A DNA stretch of 64,000 nt from an uncultured Bacteroidales bacterium. GTDB lineage: Bacteria; Bacteroidota; Bacteroidia; Bacteroidales; Bacteroidaceae. Location of the stretch: contig CACYOC010000007.1 of the NCBI GenBank assembly GCA_902775975.1, positions 1-64,000 on the forward strand, given 5' to 3'. Below, in pieces: positions 50,801 through 59,186 of this stretch. The first letter of the stretch is position 1; the number at the start of each line of letters is the position of its first letter. Position numbers and translations under genes: made by a program. The notes under the pieces were generated by a model. That model had not been told where the DNA came from. It searched no databases and was given only the letters and a program-made list of their open reading frames with translations.

Positions 50801-53299
50801 GACAGCAGCGTCTTTCCCTCCTATATCTATGTCAATCCAAGAGTTAAGTACAACCGTGTCATGATTCGTGGTGCAAAACCCGCAGCAGCACGCAGCGAAG
50901 TGATGATGAAGCAGGCAGCCATCGGAGCGATGGACGTCAGCGGCAATGAAGACGCTGCCGATGCCCGCGAAGAAGCAGTAACCGTGGGCTATGGCGGTTC
51001 TCAACAGCAGCAAGAGCCTGCTGCCGAACAAGTGCAGGTACGCGAAAACTTGCAGGAGACAGCTTTCTGCTACCCCACCCTTACCACAGCTGCCGACGGC
51101 ACTGTTGCCTTGAGGTTCACGCTGCCTGAAAGTCTGACGACTTGGCGCTTCTTGGGTATTGCCAATACTGTCGATATGTTCTATGGCAGCATCGACGGCG
51201 AGGCTGTTGCTCAGAAGGACGTGATGATACAGCCTAACATACCGCGCTTTGTCCGCATGGGTGACCAGACACAGGTTTCCACCCGCATCTTCAACACCAG
51301 CGACCGCAACATCAGCGGCACGGCCCGTCTGCAACTCTTAGACCCTGCCACCGAGGTAGTTGTATTCGAACAGCAGCAGCCTTTCACCGTAGCAGCACAA
51401 CAGACGAATGCCGCCACCTTCGTGCTTTCCGATACGCAGTTCAACACCTCACTGCTCATCTGTAAAGTGACGGCGGTAGGCGAAGGTTTCAGCGACGGCG
51501 AACAGCACTATCTCCCCATCCTTCCCAACCGTGAGTATGTCACCAAGACCATTTCCTATAGTCAGAACGAGCCCGGCATGAAGACCATCGACCTGACGCA
51601 GCTGTTCCCCCAAGGCACCACTCAGCAGAAGCTCACCATAGAATACACCAACAACCCTGCCTGGCTGATTGTGCAGTCGTTGCCCGTCATCGGACAACCA
51701 AGCGAACATAGCGCCATCGACCTGGCAGCGTCTTATTATAGTAACAGGTTAGCGCAGACGCTGATAGCGCAAAGTCCACAGGTCAAGGGTGTCTTCGAAC
51801 AATGGAAGCGCACAGATTCTCACCCCTCACCTCTTACCTCTCACCTCTCGCAGAACGAAGAGCTGAAGGACCTGTTGTTAGCAGAGACACCTTGGGTGGC
51901 TGCTGCCGACCGTGAGGACGAACAGCGCCAGCACCTCACCGACTTCTTCGACGAGAACGGTCTCAACCACCGCCTCGAGACAACGGTTGCACAACTGCAA
52001 AAGTTGCAGTATGCCGATGGTTCCTTCTCCTGGTATCCGGGCATGGAGGGCTGTACAGACATCACGGTCGCCATTGGCGAGATGCTGGCACGCCTCAACG
52101 TCCTGACGGCGTCTCCATCGCGTCCTGCTGTGGTCAATGGTTCACCCATTGACATCAGTACCCTCTACGAAAAAGCCACCAGCTACATAGATCAGCAAAT
52201 GGTAAAACTGGTGGAAAAGATGAAGCAGGAAGAGAAGAAGGGCCATCGCCAGCACTTCCCGTCTTTCACTGCCCTTCGCTGGCTCTACATCTGCGCTATC
52301 GACAATCGTCAGTTGTCGGCAAGCGTCAAGTCTGCCAACAACTACCTCGTCAGTCTGCTGAAGAAGGACATCAAGCGGCAGAGCATCTATGAAAAGGCAA
52401 TGACCGCCGTCATCCTTGCCCAGCGTGGCGAGAAGGCGAAAGCCGCCGAATACGTGAAGAGCATCCGGGAGTATTCTGTCTATACGGAGGAGATGGGTCG
52501 CTACTTCGACACACCTCGCGCCTACTACTCCTGGTACGACTACAAGATACCCACCGAGGTGGCTGCCTTAGAAGCTATCCAGTGGGTAACTCCAAATGAC
52601 CAGCAGACGGTTGACGAGATGCGTCGCTGGCTGTTGCAGGAGAAGCGTACCCAGGCATGGGATACCCCCATCAACAGCACCAATGCCATCTATGCATTCC
52701 TGCAAGGCAACAGCACGGCGCTGACCACCACGCAGCCTGCCACCGTCCTCGCCATCGATGGTTCTCCCATCGCCACTGCTACGCCTACTGCCGGCATCGG
52801 TTATATTAAAACGGTGTCTGGAGCTACTTCCGCCAAGACTTTCACCGCCACCAAGACCAGCGAAGGCACGTCTTGGGGCGCCGTCTATGCGCAGTTCCTG
52901 CAGAAGACCGCCGAGGTGGAGGCCTCGCAGAGCGGCATCACCATCCAGCGTGAAGTGCTTCCTCTCACCTCTCTCAAAGTTGGCGACCGCATCAAGATTC
53001 GCATCACCATCGATGCCGCTCGCGACCTCGACTTCGTACAAGTCGTTGACCGCCGTGCTTCCTGTATGGAACCCGTTCAGCAGTTGTCGGGGTATCGCAA
53101 TGGCGCCTACATCGTTCCCAAGGACGCTGCCACGCACTACTTCTTTGGCATGATGTCCAAGGGTCGCCACGTCATCGAGACCGAATACTATATCGACCGC
53201 GCCGGCAACTACGAGACAGGCACCTGCACCGTAGGCTGTGCATACGCGGCAGAGTATCGTGCTACAGCACCGTCCATCAGATTATCCATTAGCAAATAA
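47843..53299 (+). CDS. Bacterial alpha-2-macroglobulin family protein without thioester
   Basis: The 1818-residue exported protein (signal peptide ending SISGQ) has the macroglobulin layout: helical N-terminal region (about 20-270), a chain of MG beta-sandwich domains including TDRSIYRPGQTV (about 470) and VEEYKRPTFQVEF, an alpha-2-macroglobulin core (CYPTLTTAADGTVALRFTLPES) and a C-terminal alpha-alpha toroid (ADGSFSWYPGMEGCTDITV). I find no CxEQ thioester motif, so it would act as a non-covalent peptidase trap or in envelope maintenance, as proposed for YfaS-like proteins. No pbpC is adjacent; a DUF1573 gene follows after 4 bp. Two repeat-encoded inserts lie at about 744-766 (HPSPNTQHLSSGQHLSSG) and 1326-1336 (SHPSPLTSHLS). 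Confidence 0.88.
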   Translation: MKSRFLAIATAILFISTSISGQTYQSLWKAVEEAQEKDLPQTAMTHLKKIEQKASKEIAATPTVTTNAYGQWLKAVLLHAKLQAEVAPDSLIPAVQRLEQREQVTKDLALKAVYDVALASICESLQSFDEKWKAKSSQYHRQAMEHPEVLAQTKSDGYIPFVVKEKDSELFGHDLLSIVGMELNEWKWLNKYYDQVGNRPAACLTALRTVHTIESVDSLIRIYGDLPEAGEIAIKRYELMRDDRFTAAQKDQWLEQSLQRWGTWKRANELRNERRALNNPCYQVNIATSVQEVNKPQMIHLTNLRNIESLTMHVYRTTLTGDTELDINRKEDLRQIEKTATLLKEHTRTLTFTGHASYEVFQDSLELDGLPAGVYVLMFRTQQETQIRRMLYFVSGVRIIIQAQPHDKKRYVVVDATTGQPLKNAQLRHSSNRVFAFTPTDKFCPEVNDYGSYNFHERQYNSEHANLFTDRSIYRPGQTVHVSAIVWKELSATDIQAVEGKHMTFTLRDANWKVVAEQQATTDRYGKCAVTFTLPTGKLNGHFSIQTANGSASIRVEEYKRPTFQVEFADYKQSYQNGDTIAVEGKAMTYAGVPVQEGKVKYTVKRRIALWWMSYSRYWNGGAIGRGLQEVVMSEGEAVTKEDGTFSINMPMVLPRDLGSHNMFYHFVVEADVTDQAGETHHGTMTLPLGNKTTALTCNLPEQVRSDQMPELTFSHLNAAGKEIAGTVRYRMDDGKWKECAANIHHPSPNTQHLSSGQHLSSGQHRLEAICGQDTLRTTFVVFSLNDKKPATETHDWFYVSDTRFPNDGKPVTVQVGSSDPDLYIVYGIYAGDKEIESGAVEKDAALINRQFTYQEEYGNGLLLTFAWVKNGQCYRHQTFIQRPMPDKQLKLQWQTFRNRLTPGQQEEWSLTIQKPDGAAADASLMAVLYDKSLDALQQHQWSFTPSIYLPRPYTYWKWQGWSGSQLHGSQHFKLLDVPYFSYSTFDSSVFPSYIYVNPRVKYNRVMIRGAKPAAARSEVMMKQAAIGAMDVSGNEDAADAREEAVTVGYGGSQQQQEPAAEQVQVRENLQETAFCYPTLTTAADGTVALRFTLPESLTTWRFLGIANTVDMFYGSIDGEAVAQKDVMIQPNIPRFVRMGDQTQVSTRIFNTSDRNISGTARLQLLDPATEVVVFEQQQPFTVAAQQTNAATFVLSDTQFNTSLLICKVTAVGEGFSDGEQHYLPILPNREYVTKTISYSQNEPGMKTIDLTQLFPQGTTQQKLTIEYTNNPAWLIVQSLPVIGQPSEHSAIDLAASYYSNRLAQTLIAQSPQVKGVFEQWKRTDSHPSPLTSHLSQNEELKDLLLAETPWVAAADREDEQRQHLTDFFDENGLNHRLETTVAQLQKLQYADGSFSWYPGMEGCTDITVAIGEMLARLNVLTASPSRPAVVNGSPIDISTLYEKATSYIDQQMVKLVEKMKQEEKKGHRQHFPSFTALRWLYICAIDNRQLSASVKSANNYLVSLLKKDIKRQSIYEKAMTAVILAQRGEKAKAAEYVKSIREYSVYTEEMGRYFDTPRAYYSWYDYKIPTEVAALEAIQWVTPNDQQTVDEMRRWLLQEKRTQAWDTPINSTNAIYAFLQGNSTALTTTQPATVLAIDGSPIATATPTAGIGYIKTVSGATSAKTFTATKTSEGTSWGAVYAQFLQKTAEVEASQSGITIQREVLPLTSLKVGDRIKIRITIDAARDLDFVQVVDRRASCMEPVQQLSGYRNGAYIVPKDAATHYFFGMMSKGRHVIETEYYIDRAGNYETGTCTVGCAYAAEYRATAPSIRLSISK
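50072..50140. repeat. CACCCAACACCT word repeat with an 18-bp twin unit inside the macroglobulin gene
   Basis: ATCACCCATCACCTAACACCCAACACC words lead into two exact copies of an 18-bp unit (CAACACCTCTCCAGCGGC), giving QHLSSG twice. Confidence 0.85.
51820..51850. repeat. CACCTCTTACCTCTCACC word repeat inside the macroglobulin gene
   Basis: Seven-base units of (T)CACCTCT encode HPSPLTSHLS. The same words occur in ispH at 55971-56004. Confidence 0.8.
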
Positions 53300-53303
53300 G
53301 TCC

Positions 53304-54365
53304 ATGAATAGAAAAAACATCATACTCGCCCTATTGCTGCTGACCGCCATTCCTCTGTCAGCGCAGAAGCTAACGATTCAGAAAACTGTCGTTGATGTTG
53401 GCAAGACCGCCTATCAGCATCCCGTCACCGCCGTCTTTGAGTTACGCAACAAGAGTCATCACAAGCTGAAGATTGAGGCTGTCAAGCCCGACTGCCACTG
53501 CACCACCGTGACCTATCCCCAGCGAGAGATTGGTGGTCACGAGACGTTTCAGATTACGATGACTTACGACGCCCGGCAGCTGGGACACTTCAACAAGCAG
53601 GCTGCCGTTATCTCCAATGGCAGCAAGAAGCCTGTCTATCTCTGCATGAAGGGTGTCGTCCTCACCGAGGTGCAGGACTTCTCCGCCACCTACCCTATTG
53701 AAATGGGCGACCTGCTATTAGACAAGCGCGAATTGGAGTTCGACGACATTAACCGTGGTGACGTGCAGGAAACCGAGATACATATTTACAATAACGGAGG
53801 CAAGGCATACTATCCGAACCTGATGCACCTGCCTTCCTATCTCTCGGCAACGATGACGCCTAAGCGTCTGTCGCCCCGCCAGACAGGCGTAATGAAGGTG
53901 ACGCTCCACTCCGACAAGATTCACGACTACGGACTGACGCAGAGCAGCATCTATCTCGCTGGCAATCCTGGCGACAAGGTCGATGCCGAGCACGAGATCA
54001 ACGTCTCTGCCGTGTTGCTGCCATCTTTTGTGGGTATCAGTCAGGCACAGTTGCAATACGCTCCGAAGATTCAGTTGTCTAAGGAGAAGGTCAACATTGT
54101 TTTCAACGGAAAGAAGAAGCGCAGCGACGTCATCACCATCACCAATACCGGGCGGAGCGAGCTGGACATCTCATCGCTACAGCTCTTCACCACTGGACTA
54201 ACGGTATCGCTGGGCAAGAGTCATCTGCGCTCTGGCGAACGAACCAAGCTGAAGATCACCGCCCTGCGTGAGGAGTTGCAGAAGGTGCGCGTCCGTCCTC
54301 GCATCCTGATGATTACCAACGACCCCACTAAGCCGAAGGTCACGATTACGATTCATGCGAAGTAA
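53304..54365 (+). CDS. DUF1573 domain protein (Ig-like, ASH/HYDIN type)
   Basis: The true start is ATG 53304; the frame stays open upstream into the macroglobulin gene. The 353-residue protein has a signal peptide (NIILALLLLTAIPLSAQ). The first domain carries AVFELRNKSHHKLKIEAVKPDCHCT, the DUF1573 hallmark with its Cys-His-Cys turn. Two further Ig-like domains follow (ELEFDDINRGDVQETEIHIYN, then KVNIVFNGKKKRSDVITITN). Such proteins are periplasmic or surface-located and of unknown function in Bacteroidota. The start lies 4 bp after the macroglobulin stop, so the two are co-translated and may act together at the envelope. Confidence 0.85.
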   Translation: MNRKNIILALLLLTAIPLSAQKLTIQKTVVDVGKTAYQHPVTAVFELRNKSHHKLKIEAVKPDCHCTTVTYPQREIGGHETFQITMTYDARQLGHFNKQAAVISNGSKKPVYLCMKGVVLTEVQDFSATYPIEMGDLLLDKRELEFDDINRGDVQETEIHIYNNGGKAYYPNLMHLPSYLSATMTPKRLSPRQTGVMKVTLHSDKIHDYGLTQSSIYLAGNPGDKVDAEHEINVSAVLLPSFVGISQAQLQYAPKIQLSKEKVNIVFNGKKKRSDVITITNTGRSELDISSLQLFTTGLTVSLGKSHLRSGERTKLKITALREELQKVRVRPRILMITNDPTKPKVTITIHAK

Positions 54366-54367
54366 GG

Positions 54368-54456
54368 AGACCCACCCCCAGCCCCTCCCGGAGGGGAGGG
54401 GAGTAAAGGGTAAAGTTTAAAGTTTAAAGGTTAAAGTTTAAAGTTGAGAGTTTAGA
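54368..54456. repeat. GC-rich palindrome followed by TAAAGTT word repeat (spacer before meaB)
   Basis: The spacer is almost wholly made of repeat: one CCCTCCC/GGGAGGG element (54368-54404), then GGTAAAGTTTAAAG units up to 6 bp before the meaB ATG. Confidence 0.85.
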
Positions 54457-54462
54457 GAATAT

Positions 54463-55608
54463 ATGGAACATCTGGAGAATAGTAACGAATATGCAGGACT
54501 GCAAGTCAACAGTGGTGTAGAACAGCCCTCTATCATCAACCCCTATCTGAAGCGCAGCCGCTTCCGTCGCCACGAGTTGTCGGTTGCCGAAATGGTGGAA
54601 GGCATCGTCAAGGGCGACGTCACCATTCTGTCGCAGGCGGTGACGCTGGTAGAGAGTGTTCATCCTGAGCATCAGCAGAAAGCTCAGGAGGTTATCAACA
54701 AGTGTCTGCCCTATAGCGGCAATAGCATCCGTGTGGGCATCAGCGGTGTACCAGGAGCCGGCAAATCGACCAGCATTGACGAGTTCGGCATCCACGTGCT
54801 CAAGGAGAAAGGCGGCAAGTTGGCAGTACTCGCCATCGACCCCTCGTCGGAACGCTCGAAGGGTAGTATCTTAGGCGACAAGACGCGCATGGAGAAGCTC
54901 AGCGTCCACCCCGACTCGTTTATCCGTCCCAGTCCGACAGCAGGTTCCTTAGGCGGCGTGGCCCGCAAGACCCGTGAGACCATCATCCTCTGCGAGGCTG
55001 CCGGTTTCGACAAGATATTCGTCGAGACGGTAGGCGTAGGGCAGAGCGAGACGGCGTGCCACTCTATGGTCGATTTCTTCCTGCTCATTCAACTGGCAGG
55101 AACGGGCGACGACCTGCAAGGCATCAAGCGTGGCATCATGGAAATCTGCGACGGCATCGTCATCAACAAATGCGACGGCGACAATGTCGAGAAGAGTCAC
55201 ATGGCAGCTACCAACTTCCAGAATGCGCTGCACTTCTTCCCCATGCCCGAGAGCGGCTGGCAGCCGAAGGTGTTGTGTTATAGCGGCTTCTACGGCTTAG
55301 GCATCAAGGAGGTGTGGGACATGATATACCAGTATATTGACTTCGTGAAGGCGAACGGCTATTTCAACTACCGCCGCAACGAGCAGTCGAAGTACTGGAT
55401 GTATGAGAGTATCAACGAGCACCTGCGCAACAACTTCTACAACAATGCCGTCATCCAGCAGCAACTGCAGACTGCCGAGCAATCGGTGCTGGCTGGTGAG
55501 CAGACGTCGTTCACCGCCGCCCAGCAGTTGCTCGACACCTACTTCCAACACCTAACCAACACCCATCACCCAACACCTAACACCCAACACCTAACACCCA
55601 ACACCTAA
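54463..55608 (+). CDS. meaB: Methylmalonyl-CoA mutase-associated GTPase MeaB
   Basis: MeaB loads and protects the adenosylcobalamin cofactor of methylmalonyl-CoA mutase. The 381-residue protein contains the G1 loop GVPGAGKST (about 95-103), DPSSERSKGSILGDKTRM, ETVGVGQSE as G3, and NKCDGDN as G4. A helical C-terminal dimerisation part follows (QLLDTYFQ). The last twenty residues (from about 362), Thr-, Pro-, His- and Gln-rich, are encoded by a CACCCAA/CACCTAA tandem repeat and have no counterpart I know in the family. The mutase genes are not in the window. Together with class II ribonucleotide reductase it indicates B12-dependent metabolism. Confidence 0.93.
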   Translation: MEHLENSNEYAGLQVNSGVEQPSIINPYLKRSRFRRHELSVAEMVEGIVKGDVTILSQAVTLVESVHPEHQQKAQEVINKCLPYSGNSIRVGISGVPGAGKSTSIDEFGIHVLKEKGGKLAVLAIDPSSERSKGSILGDKTRMEKLSVHPDSFIRPSPTAGSLGGVARKTRETIILCEAAGFDKIFVETVGVGQSETACHSMVDFFLLIQLAGTGDDLQGIKRGIMEICDGIVINKCDGDNVEKSHMAATNFQNALHFFPMPESGWQPKVLCYSGFYGLGIKEVWDMIYQYIDFVKANGYFNYRRNEQSKYWMYESINEHLRNNFYNNAVIQQQLQTAEQSVLAGEQTSFTAAQQLLDTYFQHLTNTHHPTPNTQHLTPNT

Positions 55609-55627
55609 CACCTAACACCCACCACCC
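55548..55627. repeat. CACCTAACACCCAA word repeat forming the meaB 3' end and the spacer
   Basis: About ten units of (A)CACCTA / ACACCCA run through the last codons of meaB, its stop codon, and up to the ispH ATG at 55628. Confidence 0.95.
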
Positions 55628-56515
55628 ATGAGCATCAAGATAGAGATTGACAACGGCAGCGGTTTCTGCTTTGGCGTGACCACCGCCATCCAGAAAGCCG
55701 AAGAGGAGCTGGCAAAGGGCGGCACGCTCTATTGCTTGGGCGACATTGTCCATAACGGCATGGAGTGCGAGCGGTTGCGACAGATGGGGCTCGTCACCAT
55801 CGATCACGAGCAGATGGCTCAGCTGCACAACGTCAAGGTGCTGCTGCGCGCTCATGGTGAACCACCCGAGACCTACGAGTTAGCGAAGAAGAACAACATC
55901 GAGATCATCGATGCCACATGTCCTGTGGTACTGCAACTGCAGAAGCGCATCAAAAAGCAATACGAAACACCCCTCACCTCTCACCTCTCACCTCTCACCT
56001 CTCAGATTGTCATCTTCGGCAAGAAAGGTCATGCAGAGGTATTGGGACTCGTGGGACAGACACACGGTGAGGCGGTGGTCATTGAGACCTTCGACGAGGT
56101 GAAGCGCCTGGACTTCTCACGCGACATCTATCTGTATTCACAGACCACCAAGTCGCTCGACGAGTTCCATCGCATCATTGACTACATCCAACAGCACATC
56201 GCTCCGGGTGCCGTCTTCAAGAGTTTCGACACCATCTGCCGCAGCGTAGCGAACCGCATGCCGAACATCTCGCAGTTTGCCGCCCGTCACGACCTCATCC
56301 TCTTCGTCTGCGGTCACAAGAGCAGCAACGGCAAGGTGCTCTTCAACGAGTGCCGGCGCATCAACGCCAACAGTCACCTCATCGAGGGTCCTGAGGAAAT
56401 CAATACCCAGTGGCTGGAGGGTGTGCAGACGATTGGCATCTGCGGAGCGACGTCAACGCCCAAGTGGCTCATGGAACAATGTGCCGAGAAGTTAAAAGTG
56501 ATAAGTGAAAAGTGA
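55628..56515 (+). CDS. ispH: 4-hydroxy-3-methylbut-2-enyl diphosphate reductase
   Basis: IspH makes IPP and DMAPP in the last step of the non-mevalonate pathway. The 295-residue protein has the three iron-sulfur cysteines: Cys14 (GFCFGV), the Cys of DATCPVV (about 97) and that of DTICRSVANR (about 204). Catalytic-site histidines and the C-terminal GATSTPKWLME are also present. An in-frame insert TPLTSHLSPLTSQ (about 115-126) follows LQKRIKKQYE and precedes IVIFGKKGHAEV. It is encoded by CACCTCT repeats and sits in a surface linker. The final residues (KLKVISEK) are also repeat-encoded. It lies between meaB and the rRNA methyltransferase gene in a long plus-strand run. Confidence 0.95.
   Translation: MSIKIEIDNGSGFCFGVTTAIQKAEEELAKGGTLYCLGDIVHNGMECERLRQMGLVTIDHEQMAQLHNVKVLLRAHGEPPETYELAKKNNIEIIDATCPVVLQLQKRIKKQYETPLTSHLSPLTSQIVIFGKKGHAEVLGLVGQTHGEAVVIETFDEVKRLDFSRDIYLYSQTTKSLDEFHRIIDYIQQHIAPGAVFKSFDTICRSVANRMPNISQFAARHDLILFVCGHKSSNGKVLFNECRRINANSHLIEGPEEINTQWLEGVQTIGICGATSTPKWLMEQCAEKLKVISEK
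55971..56004. repeat. CACCTCT word repeat inside ispH
   Basis: Four to five units of (T)CACCTCT, seven bases each, encode PLTSHLSPLTS in frame. The same word occurs at 51820-51850. Confidence 0.9.
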
Positions 56516-56551
56516 AAAGTGAAAAGTGATAAGTGATAAGTAATAAGTGAT
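56494..56551. repeat. AAAAGTGATAAGTGA word repeat from the ispH end to the next ATG
   Basis: Units of AAAAGTG, ATAAGTG and TAATAAGTGA cover the last ispH codons, the stop and the spacer, and abut the ATG of the methyltransferase gene at 56552. Confidence 0.92.
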
Positions 56552-57760
56552 ATGCTGCCACAACAATTCATCGACTCCACACGCCAGCTCTTTGGCGATG
56601 AGCGTTTCGAGCGTTACCTTCGTTCCTTCGACGAGGAGGCGCCGGTCAGCATCCGGCTTCATCCGCTGAAGACGAAAGACATGGAGGTCGTCGGCGGTGA
56701 GCCAGTGCCTTGGTGTCGTCATGCCTACTACCTGCCACAGCGTCCTGTCTTCACCATGGACCCGCTGCTGCATGCCGGCTGCTACTACGTGCAGGAGGCT
56801 GCCTCGATGTTTCTCGACGAAGCGTTGAAACAGATGCATAACGCTTACGTCAACCACCAGCCAGGAGCCATCAGACCTCTCACAACGTTAGATCTCTGCG
56901 CAGCCCCCGGCGGCAAATCGACGCTGCTGCGCGCTGCCCTGCCGCCGGACTGTGTGCTCTATAGCAACGAGCCCATCCGCAACCGTGCAAATATCCTCGC
57001 AGAGAACGTGCAGAAATGGGGCGCACCACGGCATATCGTCACGAATAATTATCCCCGCGACTACCGTGCGTCGAAGTTAACCTTCGACATCATCCTCTGC
57101 GACGTGCCGTGCTCCGGCGAGGGCATGTTCCGCAAGGATGCTGCCACCATTGGCGAGTGGAGTCCGCAGAACGTGGAGAAGTGCTGGCGACTGCAGCGCG
57201 AAATCGTCGATGACGCCTGGGCGTGCCTCAACGACGGCGGTCTGCTCATCTATAGCACGTGTACCTTTAATACGAAGGAGAACGAGGAGAACATCCGCTA
57301 CTTCCTGGAGCACTACGATGCACAGGTCGTGCCCATAGCCACCCGACTGGAGTGGAACATCACGGGCTCGCTGCTGCCGGGCTTCAACGAACCCGTCTAT
57401 CGCTTCATCCCCGGCATCACGCGCAGCGAGGGCTTGTTCCTCTGCGTGCTTCAGAAGAGTTCTCCCGCCTCGCACCATGGGAAGCAGCGCCTCAACATCA
57501 TAGCACAGACACCCGACGAGCCGAATGCTTATCCGCAGGCAGAGCTTACCTACCAGCAGGCGATGGCCTATCTGCGCCACGAGGCGCTGACGCTGTCTGC
57601 CGACACACCACACGGAGTGGTGGAGGTATGCTTCCAGGGACATCCCCTCGGACTGGCAAAGAACATCGGCACACGTGCCAACAACCTCTATCCCAAAGAA
57701 TGGAAAATAAAGACAACACATATCCCTACCGAATATGAAGCAATACTTAGAAATACTTGA
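56552..57760 (+). CDS. rRNA cytosine-C5 methyltransferase (RsmF/NOP2-Sun type)
   Basis: The enzyme methylates a cytosine of rRNA with S-adenosylmethionine. The 402-residue protein has a short N-terminal RNA-binding part ([21 protein letters not shown]), the SAM site [11 protein letters not shown], the first catalytic cysteine in [13 protein letters not shown] and the second in YSTCTFN. The C-terminal part ([13 protein letters not shown] to [20 protein letters not shown]) is the PUA-like domain of RsmF relatives. The exact target base cannot be told from sequence. The 3' end overlaps thyA by 26 bp. The start abuts a repeat that must supply its ribosome-binding region. Confidence 0.9.
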   Translation: MLPQQFIDSTRQLFGDERFERYLRSFDEEAPVSIRLHPLKTKDMEVVGGEPVPWCRHAYYLPQRPVFTMDPLLHAGCYYVQEAASMFLDEALKQMHNAYVNHQPGAIRPLTTLDLCAAPGGKSTLLRAALPPDCVLYSNEPIRNRANILAENVQKWGAPRHIVTNNYPRDYRASKLTFDIILCDVPCSGEGMFRKDAATIGEWSPQNVEKCWRLQREIVDDAWACLNDGGLLIYSTCTFNTKENEENIRYFLEHYDAQVVPIATRLEWNITGSLLPGFNEPVYRFIPGITRSEGLFLCVLQKSSPASHHGKQRLNIIAQTPDEPNAYPQAELTYQQAMAYLRHEALTLSADTPHGVVEVCFQGHPLGLAKNIGTRANNLYPKEWKIKTTHIPTEYEAILRNT

Positions 57761-58553
57761 CCGTATCCTCCGCGAGGGTACTGAGAAGAGTGACCGCACA
57801 GGTACCGGCACCCTGAGCATCTTCGGAACACAGAGTCGCTACAACATGCAGGACGGTTTTCCGCTGCTCACCACAAAGAAGCTGCACCTGAAGTCTATCA
57901 TCTACGAGCTGCTGTGGTTCCTGCAGGGCAACACCAACGTCCATTACTTGCAGGAACACGGCGTGCGCATCTGGAACGAATGGGCTGACGAAAACGGCGA
58001 GTTAGGACCCGTCTATGGTCACCAGTGGCGCTCATGGCCCGATTACAACGGAGGCACCATCGACCAGATTCAGCAGGTCGTGGAGCAGCTGCAGCACAAT
58101 CCCGACTCGCGCCGCATGATCGTCTCGGCATGGAACGTGGCGGAAGTGAACCGCATGGCACTGCCACCCTGTCACACCATCTTCCAGTTCTACACCGCTC
58201 CCGACAAGGAGAATCCCGATGCTCCGCGCCGCCTGTCGCTGCAACTCTACCAGCGCTCTGCCGACACGTTCCTGGGCGTGCCCTTCAACATTGCCAGCTA
58301 CGCCCTGCTGCTGCAGATGATGGCACAGGTCTGCGGCATGCAGACCGGCGACTTCATCCACACCACCGGCGATACGCATCTCTACCTGAACCACCTGGAG
58401 CAGGCACGCCTGCAGCTGACCCGTGAACCGCGACCGCTACCCGTGATGAAGATCAACCCCGACGTGAAGAGCATCTTCGACTTCCACTACGAGGACTTCG
58501 AACTCGTGGGCTACGACCCGCATCCGCACATCAAGGCGGAGGTAAGCGTGTAA
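57735..58553 (+). CDS. thyA: Thymidylate synthase
   Basis: ThyA methylates dUMP to dTMP with methylenetetrahydrofolate. The 272-residue protein starts [15 protein letters not shown] and has [11 protein letters not shown], the dUMP phosphate-binding arginines in [10 protein letters not shown], and the catalytic cysteine (about 146) in [24 protein letters not shown] and a C-terminal [19 protein letters not shown] complete the family pattern. It overlaps the preceding methyltransferase gene by 26 bp. The dihydrofolate it releases is reduced by FolA, encoded on the other strand at 59187-59702. Confidence 0.97.
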   Translation: MKQYLEILDRILREGTEKSDRTGTGTLSIFGTQSRYNMQDGFPLLTTKKLHLKSIIYELLWFLQGNTNVHYLQEHGVRIWNEWADENGELGPVYGHQWRSWPDYNGGTIDQIQQVVEQLQHNPDSRRMIVSAWNVAEVNRMALPPCHTIFQFYTAPDKENPDAPRRLSLQLYQRSADTFLGVPFNIASYALLLQMMAQVCGMQTGDFIHTTGDTHLYLNHLEQARLQLTREPRPLPVMKINPDVKSIFDFHYEDFELVGYDPHPHIKAEVSV

Positions 58554-58560
58554 GGAGAAC

Positions 58561-58672
58561 AGACCCACCCCTGCCCTCCCGGGTAAAGCCCACCCCCAGC
58601 CCCTCCCGGGGGGGAGGGGAGTTAGTTGAGAGTTGAGAGTTTAGAGTTTAGAGTTTAAAGTCAACAGTTACT
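58561..58672. repeat. Two GC-rich palindromes and a GAGAGTTTAGAG word repeat (spacer thyA-lrp)
   Basis: Copies of the CCCACCCC..CCCTCCC element at about 58563 and 58588 are followed by GTTGAGAGTTTAGAGTTTAAAG units. Together they make up nearly the whole 133-bp spacer. Confidence 0.88.
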
Positions 58673-58686
58673 AAAATAGAAAGATT

Positions 58687-59163
58687 ATGGCAAGTCAAAA
58701 GTTAGACAAGTTAGACAAGCAGATTCTGCGCATGATAGGCGAAGACGCCCGTGTGCCGTTTCTAGAGGTAGCCCGAGTGTGTAACGTGAGTGGTGCAGCC
58801 ATTCACCAACGCATTCAGAAGCTGACTACCATGGGCGTGCTGAAGCGCTCGCAGTTTGTAATGGATCCTGAGAAGTTAGGCTACGAGACGTGTGCCTACA
58901 TCGGACTGAACCTGAAGAATCCCGAGGACTTCGACCACGTACTGGAGGAGCTGAAGAAGATTCCTGAAGTCACGGAGTGCCACTACACCACGGGCAACTT
59001 CGACATGTTCATCAAGATCTTTGCCCACAACAACCACCACCTGCTGAACATCATCCACGACCAGCTGCAGCCTTTAGGGTTGTCCAGCTCAGAGACGCTC
59101 ATCTCGTTTTATACGGCCTTCGAGCGTTCACTGCCCATATTCGTGGAGAACGACGAGGACTAA
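58687..59163 (+). CDS. Lrp/AsnC family transcriptional regulator
   Basis: The 158-residue DNA-binding protein has an N-terminal winged helix-turn-helix of AsnC type (LDKQILRMIGEDARVPFLEVA, then SGAAIHQRIQKLTTMGVLKRS). A C-terminal RAM domain follows (YIGLNLKNPEDFDHVLEEL, then FDMFIKIFAHNNHHLL) that binds small effectors, usually amino acids, and drives oligomer formation. The effector and targets are unknown. It is the last gene of a plus-strand run and converges with folA. Its own promoter is not obvious in the repeat-filled spacer upstream. Confidence 0.9.
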   Translation: MASQKLDKLDKQILRMIGEDARVPFLEVARVCNVSGAAIHQRIQKLTTMGVLKRSQFVMDPEKLGYETCAYIGLNLKNPEDFDHVLEELKKIPEVTECHYTTGNFDMFIKIFAHNNHHLLNIIHDQLQPLGLSSSETLISFYTAFERSLPIFVENDED

Positions 59164-59186
59164 CCATGCAAAAAAATGAGCGGACC

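Noticed and set aside
47843..53299. Thioester-type (complement-like) macroglobulin
   Set aside because: No CxEQ motif was found in the toroid region; the Cys in PGMEGCTD is not in that context.
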